From contig NZ_VDMR01000001.1 in NCBI RefSeq assembly GCF_006346315.1, forward strand, positions 806,001 to 870,000: DNA of 64,000 nt, given 5' to 3'. The position numbers and the translations under genes were made by a program. A model generated the notes under the pieces. The model ran no database searches and was not told where the DNA came from. It saw only the letters and a program-made list of their open reading frames with translations. The DNA is from Nocardioides litoris (GTDB taxonomy: Bacteria > Actinomycetota > Actinomycetes > Propionibacteriales > Nocardioidaceae). Shown piece after piece: positions 27,730 through 37,385 of this stretch; within the stretch, counting starts at the first letter, position 1, and each line of letters starts with the position of its first letter.

Positions 27730-29088
27730 TCACCCCAGCTCGGACTTGACCACCTTCCCCATCGCGTTGCGGGGGAGCGCGTCGACGACGACGACCCGGC
27801 GGGGCCGCTTGTGGGCCGAGAGCCGGTCGGCGACGAGGGCGACGAGCTCGTCGTCGACTCCGGCGCGGCCCGCGAGGCCGGGCCCGACGACGTACGCCAC
27901 GATCCGCTGGCCCAGGTCGTCGTCGGGCACGCCGACGACGGCGGCCTCCTCGACGTCGGGGTGGTCCAGCAGCACGGTCTCGACCTCGCCGGCCCCGACC
28001 CGGTAGCCGCCGGTCTTGATGAGGTCGACCGACTCGCGACCGACGATGCGGTGGCTGCCGTCGGGACCGACCTCGGCGACGTCGCCGGTGGTGAACCAGC
28101 CGTCCTCGGACAGGTCGGGGGTCGCGCGGCCGAGATAGCCGGTGAAGACCGACGGGCCGCGCACCGCGAGCCGGCCCTCGTCGTCGACGCGCGTCTCGGT
28201 CGGGCCGACCGGCGTGCCCACCCAGCCCGCCTGCGCGACGGCGTCGGCCCGGGTGGCCAGGGTGATGCCGGTCTCCGTCATGCCGTAGCGCTCGAGCGGC
28301 GCGTGCCCGGTCAGCGCCTCGACGGCCTCGAACGTCGAGACCGGCAGTGGGGCGCTGCCGGAGACCAGCAGCCGGGCCGAGCGCAGGGCCGCGGCGTCGG
28401 CGGGGGAGCGGGCCACCCGGTGCCAGACGGTCGGGACGCCGAAGTAGACCGACCCGCGGGCCGAGGCGTACGCCGCCGGGTCGGGCCGGACGGTGTGGAC
28501 CAGTGGCGAGCCGACCCGCAGCGGGCCGAGCAGCCCGAGCACCAGCCCGTGCAGGTGGAACACCGGCAGGCCGTGCACCAGCACGTCGTCGGGCGTCCAG
28601 GCCCAGGCGTCGGCGAGCCCGTCGAGGCAGGCGGCCAGCCCGCGGCCGGTGTGGGGCACGCCCTTGGGCAGGCCCGTCGTGCCGGAGGTGTAGAGGACCA
28701 GCGCCACCGCGTCCGGGTCGTACGCCGCCGGGCCGGCCGCGGCCCGCGCCGGGGCGACCACCGGCAGCCCGGGGGCCAGCTCGGCCGGGCCGACCCAGGC
28801 CCCGGCGCCGGAGTCGCGCAGCACGTGCTCCCGCTCGACGGGGCCGCTGTCGGGCGGCACCGGCACGACCGGCACCCCGGCCAGCAGGCCGCCGACGACC
28901 GCGGCGACGGTCTCGACCGTCGCGGTGGCGTGCACCGCGACGGGCGCCGGACCGGTCGCGGCCAGCGCGGCGGCGTACCGGCCCGCGGCCTCGAGCAGGC
29001 CGTCGCGCGTCAGCGCGTCGGCGCCGACGCGCACGGCGGGGCGGTCGGGGCCGGTGGGGTCGAGGAGCGCGTCGAGCACGACGACCAC
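27730..29088 (-). CDS. AMP-binding acyl-CoA synthetase (FadD36/MatB-like)
   Basis: Adenylate-forming enzyme activating a carboxylate to its CoA thioester; 452 residues. Motifs in order: P-loop LYTSGTTGLPKGV, GVPTVWH, LVSGSAPLP, ERYGMTETG, DGWFTTGD, the hinge and catalytic Lys region PRNAMGKVVKSELG. The compact length and GMTETGI fit malonyl/methylmalonyl-CoA synthetases and mycobacterial FadD36 better than long-chain FadDs, but substrate is inferred only by resemblance. The start is uncertain: GTG 29088 is chosen; TTG 29103 and GTG 29079 are in frame. Confidence 0.85.
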   Translation of the reverse strand: MVVVLDALLDPTGPDRPAVRVGADALTRDGLLEAAGRYAAALAATGPAPVAVHATATVETVAAVVGGLLAGVPVVPVPPDSGPVEREHVLRDSGAGAWVGPAELAPGLPVVAPARAAAGPAAYDPDAVALVLYTSGTTGLPKGVPHTGRGLAACLDGLADAWAWTPDDVLVHGLPVFHLHGLVLGLLGPLRVGSPLVHTVRPDPAAYASARGSVYFGVPTVWHRVARSPADAAALRSARLLVSGSAPLPVSTFEAVEALTGHAPLERYGMTETGITLATRADAVAQAGWVGTPVGPTETRVDDEGRLAVRGPSVFTGYLGRATPDLSEDGWFTTGDVAEVGPDGSHRIVGRESVDLIKTGGYRVGAGEVETVLLDHPDVEEAAVVGVPDDDLGQRIVAYVVGPGLAGRAGVDDELVALVADRLSAHKRPRRVVVVDALPRNAMGKVVKSELG

Positions 29089-29159
29089 CCTCGCACGGTG
29101 CAACCATCGGGTGCCCGGCTGCGTCTCCTGCGTGTCAGCACCCCACTCGGAGGTCCCCG

Positions 29160-30080
29160 ATGAACCGTCCCAGCCTGCGCGGCCGCCCCCGCGCCGCCCT
29201 CGCGCTGCTGCTCCCTGCTGCCCTGCTGGCGCTCGTCCCGTCGCCGGCGCCCGCTGCGCCCGCCGAGCCCGCGCCGTCGCCGGTCCCCACGACGCGGGTC
29301 GAGGTGGCCGACCTGCCCCGAGGCGCCGCTCCGCGCGTCGACGTCCTCGTCGGCCGCCGGCTCGTCCACGACGGTCGCACGACGACGGTCCGGGTGCCGG
29401 CCCGCACCACGCCGCGGGTCGCCCTCGGTACGTGGCGGGGGGTCCCCCTCGTGGTGGCGACCCGTCCCGACGGCGACCAGCTGTACGCCGTGGCTCGCGA
29501 CGGCCGGGTCACCGCCCGCGGGCCGGTGTTCCAGACCTACAACTACCCGCCGGTGCTCGTGCGGACCAGTGGCCACGTGCTGACCGCGCTGGCCGACCGG
29601 TCCGGGCCGACGACCTACACCGTGCTGGACGCCTCGACGGGTCGCGTCGTGGTCGAGACGACCGACCCCGACGACCTCGACCCGGCCGACCGGGCCGTCC
29701 TCCAGCGGTGGCAGTCGCCGCCGCGGTGGGTGACGGCCCGCTCCGCCAGCGGCCGGCACGACGTGGTCGCGCGCGACCCCGACGGCGCCCGCCCCGCCCA
29801 GCTCACCGTGCGCCGTACCGAGGGCACGATCGCGCTGCGCCGGTTCGCGTTCGCGCCGTACGCCTCGACGCGGACCAGCGAGTGGCCCGACAGCGTCGAC
29901 GCGGCCCAGGTCAGGATGGAGCGCGGCTCGACCCTGCTCGCCGTCGGGCTCGACCGCAGTGGCGAGCGGATGACCGTGGTCCGCTGCCGGGTCGGGGGCC
30001 GCTGCGAGCGCGCGATGCCCTGGGCCACCCTGGTCTCGGTCGCCGGGGCCGGCGCGCTCGGCTGGACCGGGGCGTCCTGA
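29160..30080 (+). CDS. Secreted protein of unknown function
   Basis: 306 residues. Signal peptide (about 1-32, AALALLLPAALLALVPS then APAAP), then a domain with repeated beta-strand phrases: GTWRGVPLVVATRPDGDQLY, YTVLDASTGRVVV, HDVVARDPDGARP and STLLAVGLDRSGERM. This pattern suggests a beta-propeller-like fold, by eye only. Two C-terminal Cys (RCRVGGRCERA). ATG has a GGAGG site. It lies directly before the cobalamin riboswitch but ends before it, so it is not obviously part of that regulon. Confidence 0.7.
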   Translation: MNRPSLRGRPRAALALLLPAALLALVPSPAPAAPAEPAPSPVPTTRVEVADLPRGAAPRVDVLVGRRLVHDGRTTTVRVPARTTPRVALGTWRGVPLVVATRPDGDQLYAVARDGRVTARGPVFQTYNYPPVLVRTSGHVLTALADRSGPTTYTVLDASTGRVVVETTDPDDLDPADRAVLQRWQSPPRWVTARSASGRHDVVARDPDGARPAQLTVRRTEGTIALRRFAFAPYASTRTSEWPDSVDAAQVRMERGSTLLAVGLDRSGERMTVVRCRVGGRCERAMPWATLVSVAGAGALGWTGAS

Positions 30081-30118
30081 CCCACGTCGCCTCCACGGCG
30101 AATCGGTCGGTCGGCCGG

Positions 30119-30300
30119 GGCGGGCGTACGCTTCGGCCGACTCACCCATCACGCCCGAGGCGGGGGAAGCCGGTCCGACTCCGGCGCTGACCCGCAACCG
30201 TGGGCGGACCCCGCCGTGAGCGCGAGAGCAGCACGACGGGGCCCGCGAGCCGGAGCACCTGCCCCGCGGCGTCCTCACCACATCGCTGTCGTGGACCGCA
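30119..30300 (+). ncRNA. Cobalamin (vitamin B12) riboswitch
   Basis: The leader contains the conserved core in order: GGGGGAAGCCGGTCCGACTC at 30161, then GCGCTGACCCGCAACCGT (30184-30201), then GAGCCGGAGCACCTGCC (30246-30262), matching the cobalamin element pattern GGGAA..CGGT..GA..CTG.CCCGCAAC.GT and AGYC.GGA.ACCTGCC. It lies 51-230 bases before the ATG at 30351. A long GC-rich expression-platform region follows, with CCGCAGCGGG repeated at 30296 and near 30330, close enough to the ribosome binding site GGAA to control translation. Cobalamin binding should reduce expression of the downstream uptake genes. Confidence 0.9.
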
Positions 30301-30350
30301 GCGGGTGCCCCCACGGGGCCGCCCGCCTGCCGCAGCGGGAAGGAACCCCG

Positions 30351-31421
30351 ATGTCCTCCACCCTCCTCCGCCGGGCCGTCGCCCTCGCGGCCTCCGCCGC
30401 CGTGGCCTCCGGCCTCGCGCTGACCGCCGCGCCCGCGCAGGCCGCGCCGGCGCCGGCCCAGCGCAGCGCCGGCTGGCTCGCCGGCCAGCTCGACGACGGT
30501 CTGGTGCGCAACAAGCAGTTCGGCTTCGACGACTACGGCCTCACCGCCGACGTCGCCCTCGCCCTCGACGCCGTCGGCGGCCGCGCCGCCGACCAGCGGG
30601 CGATCCGCCGGGCCCTGGCCCGCAACCTCGACAGCTGGACCACCGGCCGCGACTTCGGCAGCTCCGACGTGTACGCCGGCTCGGTGGCCAAGGCCGTCGT
30701 CGCCGCGCAGGCCCTCGACCGCAACCCCCGCGACTTCGGCGGCGTCAACCTCGTCTCCCGCCTCGGCGGCCTCGTGGTCAAGACCGGACCCTCGGCCGGC
30801 CGGATCGCCGACCGCACCACCGGTGACGACTTCGCCAACACCATCGGCCAGGCCTTCGCCGTGCAGGGGCTGGCCCAGGCGCGCTCGGGCAAGGCCGACG
30901 CCGCCCTGCGCTTCCTGCTCAAGCAGCAGTGCTCGGAGGGCTTCTTCCGCCTCTCCTTCGCCGCCGACCAGGCCAAGCGCAAGCAGGGCTGCGACGCCGG
31001 CACCGCCGAGCAGAGCGCTCCCGACACCGACGTGACCGCGCTGGCCGTCCTCAGCCTCTCCACGCTGAGGACCACGCCGCGCACCAAGGCCGCGATCGCC
31101 GACGCCACCCGGTGGCTGCGCAAGACCCAGGCCCGCAACGGCGCGTTCGGCGGTGGCCCGGCCACCGGCGCCCGCAACAGCAACAGCACCGGGCTCGCGG
31201 CCTGGGCCCTCGGCGAGACCGGCAGCTGCCGGGCCGCGGCCAAGGCCGCCCGCTGGGTGAGCAAGGTCCGGCTGGGCAACGGCGCCATCGCCTACGACAA
31301 GGCCGCCTTCGCCGCCGGCGCCGACGGCATCGACACGACCGAGCGCGACCAGTGGCGCCGGGCGACCGCCCAGGCCGCCCCGGGCCTGCGCTACCTGTCG
31401 GTCCGTGCCTGCCAGGGCTGA
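30351..31421 (+). CDS. Secreted alpha/alpha-toroid (prenyltransferase/squalene-oxidase repeat) protein, transcobalamin alpha-domain-like
   Basis: 356 residues. Signal peptide 1-32 (ending AQAAPAP). The mature part is a series of paired helices with QW-like turns: LLKQQCSEGFFRLSF and LRKTQARNGAFGGG, plus GLTADVALALDAVGG, SVAKAVVAAQALD, GQAFAVQGLAQA, VTALAVLSLSTL and STGLAAWALGETG. This is the alpha6/alpha6 repeat seen in squalene cyclases and in the alpha domain of intrinsic factor and transcobalamin. Four Cys could form disulfides. No terpene-cyclase acidic catalytic motif is visible. It directly follows the cobalamin riboswitch and overlaps the DUF4430 gene by 17 bases, so extracellular corrinoid binding is the inferred role. 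Confidence 0.78.
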   Translation: MSSTLLRRAVALAASAAVASGLALTAAPAQAAPAPAQRSAGWLAGQLDDGLVRNKQFGFDDYGLTADVALALDAVGGRAADQRAIRRALARNLDSWTTGRDFGSSDVYAGSVAKAVVAAQALDRNPRDFGGVNLVSRLGGLVVKTGPSAGRIADRTTGDDFANTIGQAFAVQGLAQARSGKADAALRFLLKQQCSEGFFRLSFAADQAKRKQGCDAGTAEQSAPDTDVTALAVLSLSTLRTTPRTKAAIADATRWLRKTQARNGAFGGGPATGARNSNSTGLAAWALGETGSCRAAAKAARWVSKVRLGNGAIAYDKAAFAAGADGIDTTERDQWRRATAQAAPGLRYLSVRACQG

Positions 31422-32340
31422 GAACCCCTCCCGTCCCCGGCGGGCGCTCCTCGCGGCGCTCGCCGGGACGGTCCTGCTCGCCACCGCGCTGGTGGCGGGC
31501 GGCCCGGCCGCCCCGGCGCAGGCCGCCGCCTGCACCGGCTCGACCGGCGTCACCGTCGTCGTCGACCCCAAGGCGCTCGGCGGCGGCGTGCAGGGCGGCT
31601 GCGTGCCCGGTGGGGGCGGCCGCACCGCCTCGTCGCTCTTCCCGGCCGCCGGGTTCGCCCTGACCTACGTGCAGCGCCAGCCCGGGTTCGTGTGCCGGGT
31701 CGCCGGCAAGCCGGCCTCCGACCGCTGCGTCTCCACCCCGCCCGCCTCGGCCTACTGGGGCCTGTGGTGGTCCGACGGACGCTCCGGGCGCTGGACCTAC
31801 TCCAGCCTCGGCGCCGGCTCGCTCGAGGTCCCCGACGGCGGGTACGTCGCCTTCGCCTGGGACGCCACCAGCGGCGAGGCGCCGCCGTCGTACGCCGCCA
31901 CGAAGCGGGTCTCGGGCGGGTCCGCGCCTGCCACCCCGGCGCCCACCCGCACGCCCGAGCCGACCCGCGAGCCCACCCGCGAGCCCGAGCCCACCGCGAC
32001 CCCGCGGCCGACGCCGACCACGAGCCCGACCGACGAGCCCTCGCCGGTCGAGCCGTCGACCGCGCCCTCGGCTCCCGTCTCGCCGGCGCCCACCACGGCA
32101 CCCCGGCGCCCCCGCCGCACCGAGGTCCCGACGACCTCGGCGTCCCCGGCGGCTCCGACCCCCTCGGCCGGGACCTCGCCCGCGACACCGGCCCCGCTCG
32201 CCGAGCCGACCGCCCCGACCTCCAGCGAGGCCGCCGAGCAGGACGGCGGCGGCCTGCCGGGCTGGCTCGCGCCGCTCGTGGTCGTGCTGCTCCTGGCCGT
32301 CGCCGGCGCCGTGGCGCTGCTGCGCCGCCGTGCCACGTGA
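31405..32340 (+). CDS. Surface-anchored DUF4430 (transcobalamin beta-domain-like) protein
   Basis: 311 residues. Signal peptide about 1-40 (LLAALAGTVLLATALVAGG). A DUF4430-like domain at about 45-150 has STGVTVVVDPKALGG, TASSLFPAAGFALTYVQRQP, GFVCRVAG, YWGLWWSDGRSGRWTYSSLG and VPDGGYVAFAWD. A long Pro/Thr/Ser stalk (about 165-285) follows, then a C-terminal transmembrane anchor (WLAPLVVVLLLAVAGAVALL) with RRR on the inside. DUF4430 is the family related to the C-terminal beta domain of transcobalamin. Co-directional, overlapping neighbours: toroid protein before, EcfT after. Probably a cell-surface corrinoid receptor. Confidence 0.78.
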   Translation: MPARAENPSRPRRALLAALAGTVLLATALVAGGPAAPAQAAACTGSTGVTVVVDPKALGGGVQGGCVPGGGGRTASSLFPAAGFALTYVQRQPGFVCRVAGKPASDRCVSTPPASAYWGLWWSDGRSGRWTYSSLGAGSLEVPDGGYVAFAWDATSGEAPPSYAATKRVSGGSAPATPAPTRTPEPTREPTREPEPTATPRPTPTTSPTDEPSPVEPSTAPSAPVSPAPTTAPRRPRRTEVPTTSASPAAPTPSAGTSPATPAPLAEPTAPTSSEAAEQDGGGLPGWLAPLVVVLLLAVAGAVALLRRRAT

Positions 32341-33396
32341 CCTCCACCCCGTCGCCTGGTGGCTCTGGGCGATCGGGCTCGCGGCCGCCGCGTCGCTGAC
32401 GACCAACCCGCTGGTGCTGCTGACGATCGTCGCCGTGGTGGCGGTGGTCGTCGCGGCGCGGCGTACGCACCACGCGTGGGCGCGCTCGTTCCGGTTCTAC
32501 CTGTGGCTGGCGGCCGTCGTGGTCGTGCTGCGGGTGCTGTGGCGGGTGCTGCTCGGTGGCGGCTACCCCGGCGACGTCGTGCTCGACCTGCCCCAGGTGC
32601 CGCTGCCCGACGCCGTCCGCGGCGTCACCCTGCTCGGACCCGTCACCAGCCAGACCCTCCTCGCCGGCCTGTACGACGGCCTGCGGCTCGCCACGCTCGT
32701 CATCTGTGTCGGCGCCGCCAACTCCCTGGCCAACCCCAAGCGGCTGCTGCGCAGCCTGCCGCCGGCCCTCTACGAGCTCGGCACGGTCCTGGTCGTGGCC
32801 GTGACCGTGCTCCCGCAGCTGACGCAGAGCATCCAGCGGGTCCGGGCCGCCCAGTCGCTGCGCGCCGGCGACACCGGCCGGGTGCGCCGGTTGCGACGGT
32901 TCCTGGTGCCCGTGCTCGAGGACACCTTCGACCGCTCGCTGGCCCTGGCCGCGGGCATGGACACCCGCGGCTACGGGCGGTCCGGCGCGGCCACGCCCCG
33001 CGAGCGGCGCACGACGGGGGCGCTGGTGCTCGGCGGGCTGTGCGGCACCCTGGTCGGCGTGTACGCGCTGCTCGACCAGACCGCGCCCCGCCTGCTGGCC
33101 GGGCCGATGCTGGCGCTCGGCGTGGCCGTCGCGGTCGCCGGGCTGGTCAACGCCGGTCGCCGCGTGCAGCGCACCCGCTACCGCGCCGACCGGTGGCGCC
33201 CGGCCGAGGTCGCCGTGGTCGCGACCGGCCTGGCGGTCGCGGTGCTCGGCTGGTGGGTCAGCGAGCACCAGGCGACCGTGGCCTACCCCGGGCTCGACGC
33301 CGTGCCGCAGGTGAGCCTGGCCGCCCTGGTCGCCGGGGTGCTGGGCGTCCTGGCGGCGGTCGTCTCCCCACCGCCGCGCACCCCGGGAGCCCCCCG

Positions 33397-33400
<4 letters not shown>
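32330..33400 (+). CDS. ECF transporter transmembrane T component (CbiQ/EcfT family)
   Basis: 356 residues, longer than the usual 260 because of a C-terminal membrane extension. Several hydrophobic helices (LVLLTIVAVVAVVVAAR, YLWLAAVVVVLRVLWRVLL, TVLVVAVTVLPQLT). The cytoplasmic coupling region contains RVRAAQSLRAG and AAGMDTRGYGR, positioned like the two Ala-Arg-Gly-type coupling motifs that contact the ATPases. Overlaps the DUF4430 gene by 11 bases and the ATPase gene by 4. Couples ATP hydrolysis to substrate release from the S component. Confidence 0.88.
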
Positions 33401-34964
<1,564 letters not shown>

Positions 34965-34968
<4 letters not shown>

Positions 34969-35822
34969 CGGCCCCCGCGCAGGTGCGCGCCGTCCCGCTC
35001 AGCCCACGCTCACGGGCGACCATCGCCGTCGCGTCGCTGCTGGGCCTGGCCATGCTGTGCTGGCCGCTGCTGGTGCGCGTGGGCGACGGGGTGTCGCGGG
35101 TCGACCCGCCCTTCCTGTTCCTGCTCCTCGCGCCGGTCGTCATCGCCGTCGTCGTGGCCGAGATGAGCGAGGGCGGCATGGACGCCCGGGTGCTCGCGCT
35201 GCTCGGCGTCCTCTCGGCCGTCAACGCCCTGCTGCGCGTCCTCTCCGCCGGCACCGCCGGGGTGGAGCTGGTCTTCTTCCTGCTCATCCTTGCCGGACGG
35301 GTCTTCGGCGCCGGGTTCGGCTTCGTGCTCGGCGTGACCTCGCTGTTCGCCTCTGCCCTGCTCACCGCCGGCGTCGGGCCGTGGCTGCCGTTCCAGATGC
35401 TGTGCGCGGCCTGGGTCGGGCTCGGCGCCGGTCTCCTGCCCCGTCGGCTGACCGGCCGCGCCGAGCTGCTCGTGCTGGCGGCGTACGGCGTCGTGGCGGC
35501 CTACCTCTACGGCGCGCTCATGAACCTCTCGGGCTGGCCGTTCCTGCTCGGCGTCGCCGTGCCGGGCGTCGACGGCGACCTGACGTTCGACCCGACCGCA
35601 GGCCCGCTCGACAACCTCCGCACGTTCGCGGTCTACACGCTGATCACCTCCACGGCGAGCTTCGACACCGGGCGGGCCATCACCACCGCGGTCGCGGTGC
35701 TCGTGCTCGGGCCGGCAGTGCTGGCCACCCTGCGGCGGGCCTCGCGGCGCGCGGTCGTGGTCGCCGCGACGACGGGAACCGGTCCGGCCCCCGCCCCGTC
35801 CACTCCGCATGCGCCGTCGTGA
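34965..35822 (+). CDS. ECF transporter S component, probable cobalamin-binding subunit
   Basis: 285 residues with about 6-7 hydrophobic helices (ATIAVASLLGLAMLCWPLLV, PFLFLLLAPVVIAVVVAEMS, VELVFFLLILAGRVFGAGFG, FQMLCAAWVGLGAGLLPRRL, ELLVLAAYGVVAAYLYGALM). It is the substrate-specific membrane subunit. Specificity for cobalamin is inferred from the riboswitch at the head of the operon; similar S components annotated near B12 riboswitches are called CbrT-like. Cobalt is unlikely because no CbiM/CbiN-type gene is present. GTG start overlaps the ATPase stop; a serpin gene overlaps its end by 14 bases. Confidence 0.85.
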
Positions 35823-37140
35823 CTTCCTCCGCCTGACCTCCCTCGCCGCCCTCGCCGTCGGGGCCGCTCCCGTGCTCGCCGCGTGCGGCCCCGCCGCCGA
35901 GCCCGGACCGGCCCCCGCGGCCGGTGACCTCGACCTCGTCGCCGCCGACCTGCCCCGCGCGGCCGGCGACCCTGCCGCGGTGCCCGCCGTCGTGGCCGGG
36001 CTCGCCCGCAGCGGGGGCGCCCTGCTGGGTCGCCTGGCCGCAGCCGCGCCCGGGGACAACCTCGTCCTGTCGCCGTGCTCGATCGCGACGGCGCTGGCCA
36101 TGACCGCCACCGGAGCCGCCGGCGTGACCCGCACCCAGCTCGAGCAGGCCATCGGCGGGGTCCCGGTCGCGCAGGCGGGGCCCGGGCTCAACGCCCTGGC
36201 CGCCGACCTCGAGGCGCTCGCCGGCGACGTCCGGGACGCCCGCGGCGACACCCGGTCGATCGAGCTCGCCACGGCCGACGCGCTCTTCGGGCAGCGGGGC
36301 GTGAACTGGAGGCGGGGGTTCCTGGAGGCCCTGGCCACCGACTTCGGCGCGGGGGTGCGCGCCGTCGACTTCACCGACGACGCCGAGGGCGCACGGGCCG
36401 CCGTCAACGGCTGGGCGGCCGAGCAGACCCGCGACCGCATCCCCGAGATCCTCCCGCCCGGGTCGGTCGGCCCGACGACCCGCCTGGTGCTGGCTGACGC
36501 GCTCCATCTCGAGGCGCCCTGGCACCTGCCGTTCGACGAGGACCTGACCGAGGACGGCGACTTCACCCTCCCCGACGGCGCGACCGCCTCCGTCCCCCTG
36601 ATGCGCGCCGGCAAGCCGCTCGCCCTGGCCACCGCCGCCGGCGAGGGGTGGCAGGCCGTCCGCCTGCCGTACGCCGGCGAGGCGCTCGCCATGACCGTCG
36701 TCGTCCCCGACGCCGGGTCGTACGACGCCGTCGAGGCCGACGTGGTCGCGGGCGGGCTGGCGTCGTACCTGGCCGTGCCGGAGACCGACGTCCAGCCGTT
36801 GGTCGACCTCGCCCTGCCGCGCTGGACCTTCCGCACGTCGACCTCGCTCAAGCGGCCGCTGCAGGACCTCGGCGTCGAGGCGCCCTTCACCGACGCCGAC
36901 TTCTCGCCCATGACCGGCGACCTCGACCTGGTCGTCGACGACGTGCGGCACGAGGTGTTCATCGCCGTCGACGAGGCCGGCACCGAGGCCGCCGCGGTCA
37001 CGGCGGTCGTCATGGCCGAGTCGGCCGCCCCCGTCGTCGACCTCGAGCTCACCGTCGACCGCCCGTTCCTGTTCTGCGTCCACGACGTCGAGCACGGCGC
37101 CCCGCTCTTCCTGGGCCGCGTCCTGGACCCGCGCGGCTGA
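35809..37140 (+). CDS. Serpin family lipoprotein
   Basis: 443 residues. N-terminal Tat-type signal (RRRDFLRL) ending in a lipobox LAAC (Cys about 26), so a surface lipoprotein. A complete serpin fold follows: NLVLSPCSIATALAMTATGA, LATADALFGQ, LVLADALHLEAPW, LDLVVDDVRHEVFIAVDEAG. The hinge of the reactive loop is GTEAAAVTAVVM, small residues at P15-P9 as required for loop insertion, so it may be inhibitory. C-terminal RPFLFCVHD and GRVLDPRG complete it. P1 is probably near SA in MAESAAP, which would suit an elastase- or subtilisin-like protease. It overlaps the S-component gene by 14 bases and so belongs to the riboswitch operon. Confidence 0.88.
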   Translation: MRRRDFLRLTSLAALAVGAAPVLAACGPAAEPGPAPAAGDLDLVAADLPRAAGDPAAVPAVVAGLARSGGALLGRLAAAAPGDNLVLSPCSIATALAMTATGAAGVTRTQLEQAIGGVPVAQAGPGLNALAADLEALAGDVRDARGDTRSIELATADALFGQRGVNWRRGFLEALATDFGAGVRAVDFTDDAEGARAAVNGWAAEQTRDRIPEILPPGSVGPTTRLVLADALHLEAPWHLPFDEDLTEDGDFTLPDGATASVPLMRAGKPLALATAAGEGWQAVRLPYAGEALAMTVVVPDAGSYDAVEADVVAGGLASYLAVPETDVQPLVDLALPRWTFRTSTSLKRPLQDLGVEAPFTDADFSPMTGDLDLVVDDVRHEVFIAVDEAGTEAAAVTAVVMAESAAPVVDLELTVDRPFLFCVHDVEHGAPLFLGRVLDPRG

Positions 37141-37385
37141 AGGGCCGGCCGGCCGACCGAGGGGGGCCGGGGGCCACGAGCCGCGGTGCTCCTGGGCCTC
37201 GACGACCACAGGAGTCCCACCGCCTCGGCGCGCCCGGAGGTCCACCGCTGACGTGGTGGATCCCAGACCGGTCCGACGAGACCCACGCCCCCTCCACCCA
37301 CTCGACCCACGCGACCCCAGGCCTGTCGGTGGCGGCTCCTACACTCGAGAGGCACCCCCGGCCAGCACTGCGACGGGGGCCGTTC

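Noticed and set aside
30351..31421. Terpene cyclase or prenyltransferase enzyme
   Set aside because: The helical repeats fit the toroid fold, but I see no catalytic acidic motif, the protein is secreted, and the operon is for cobalamin, so a binding role is favoured.
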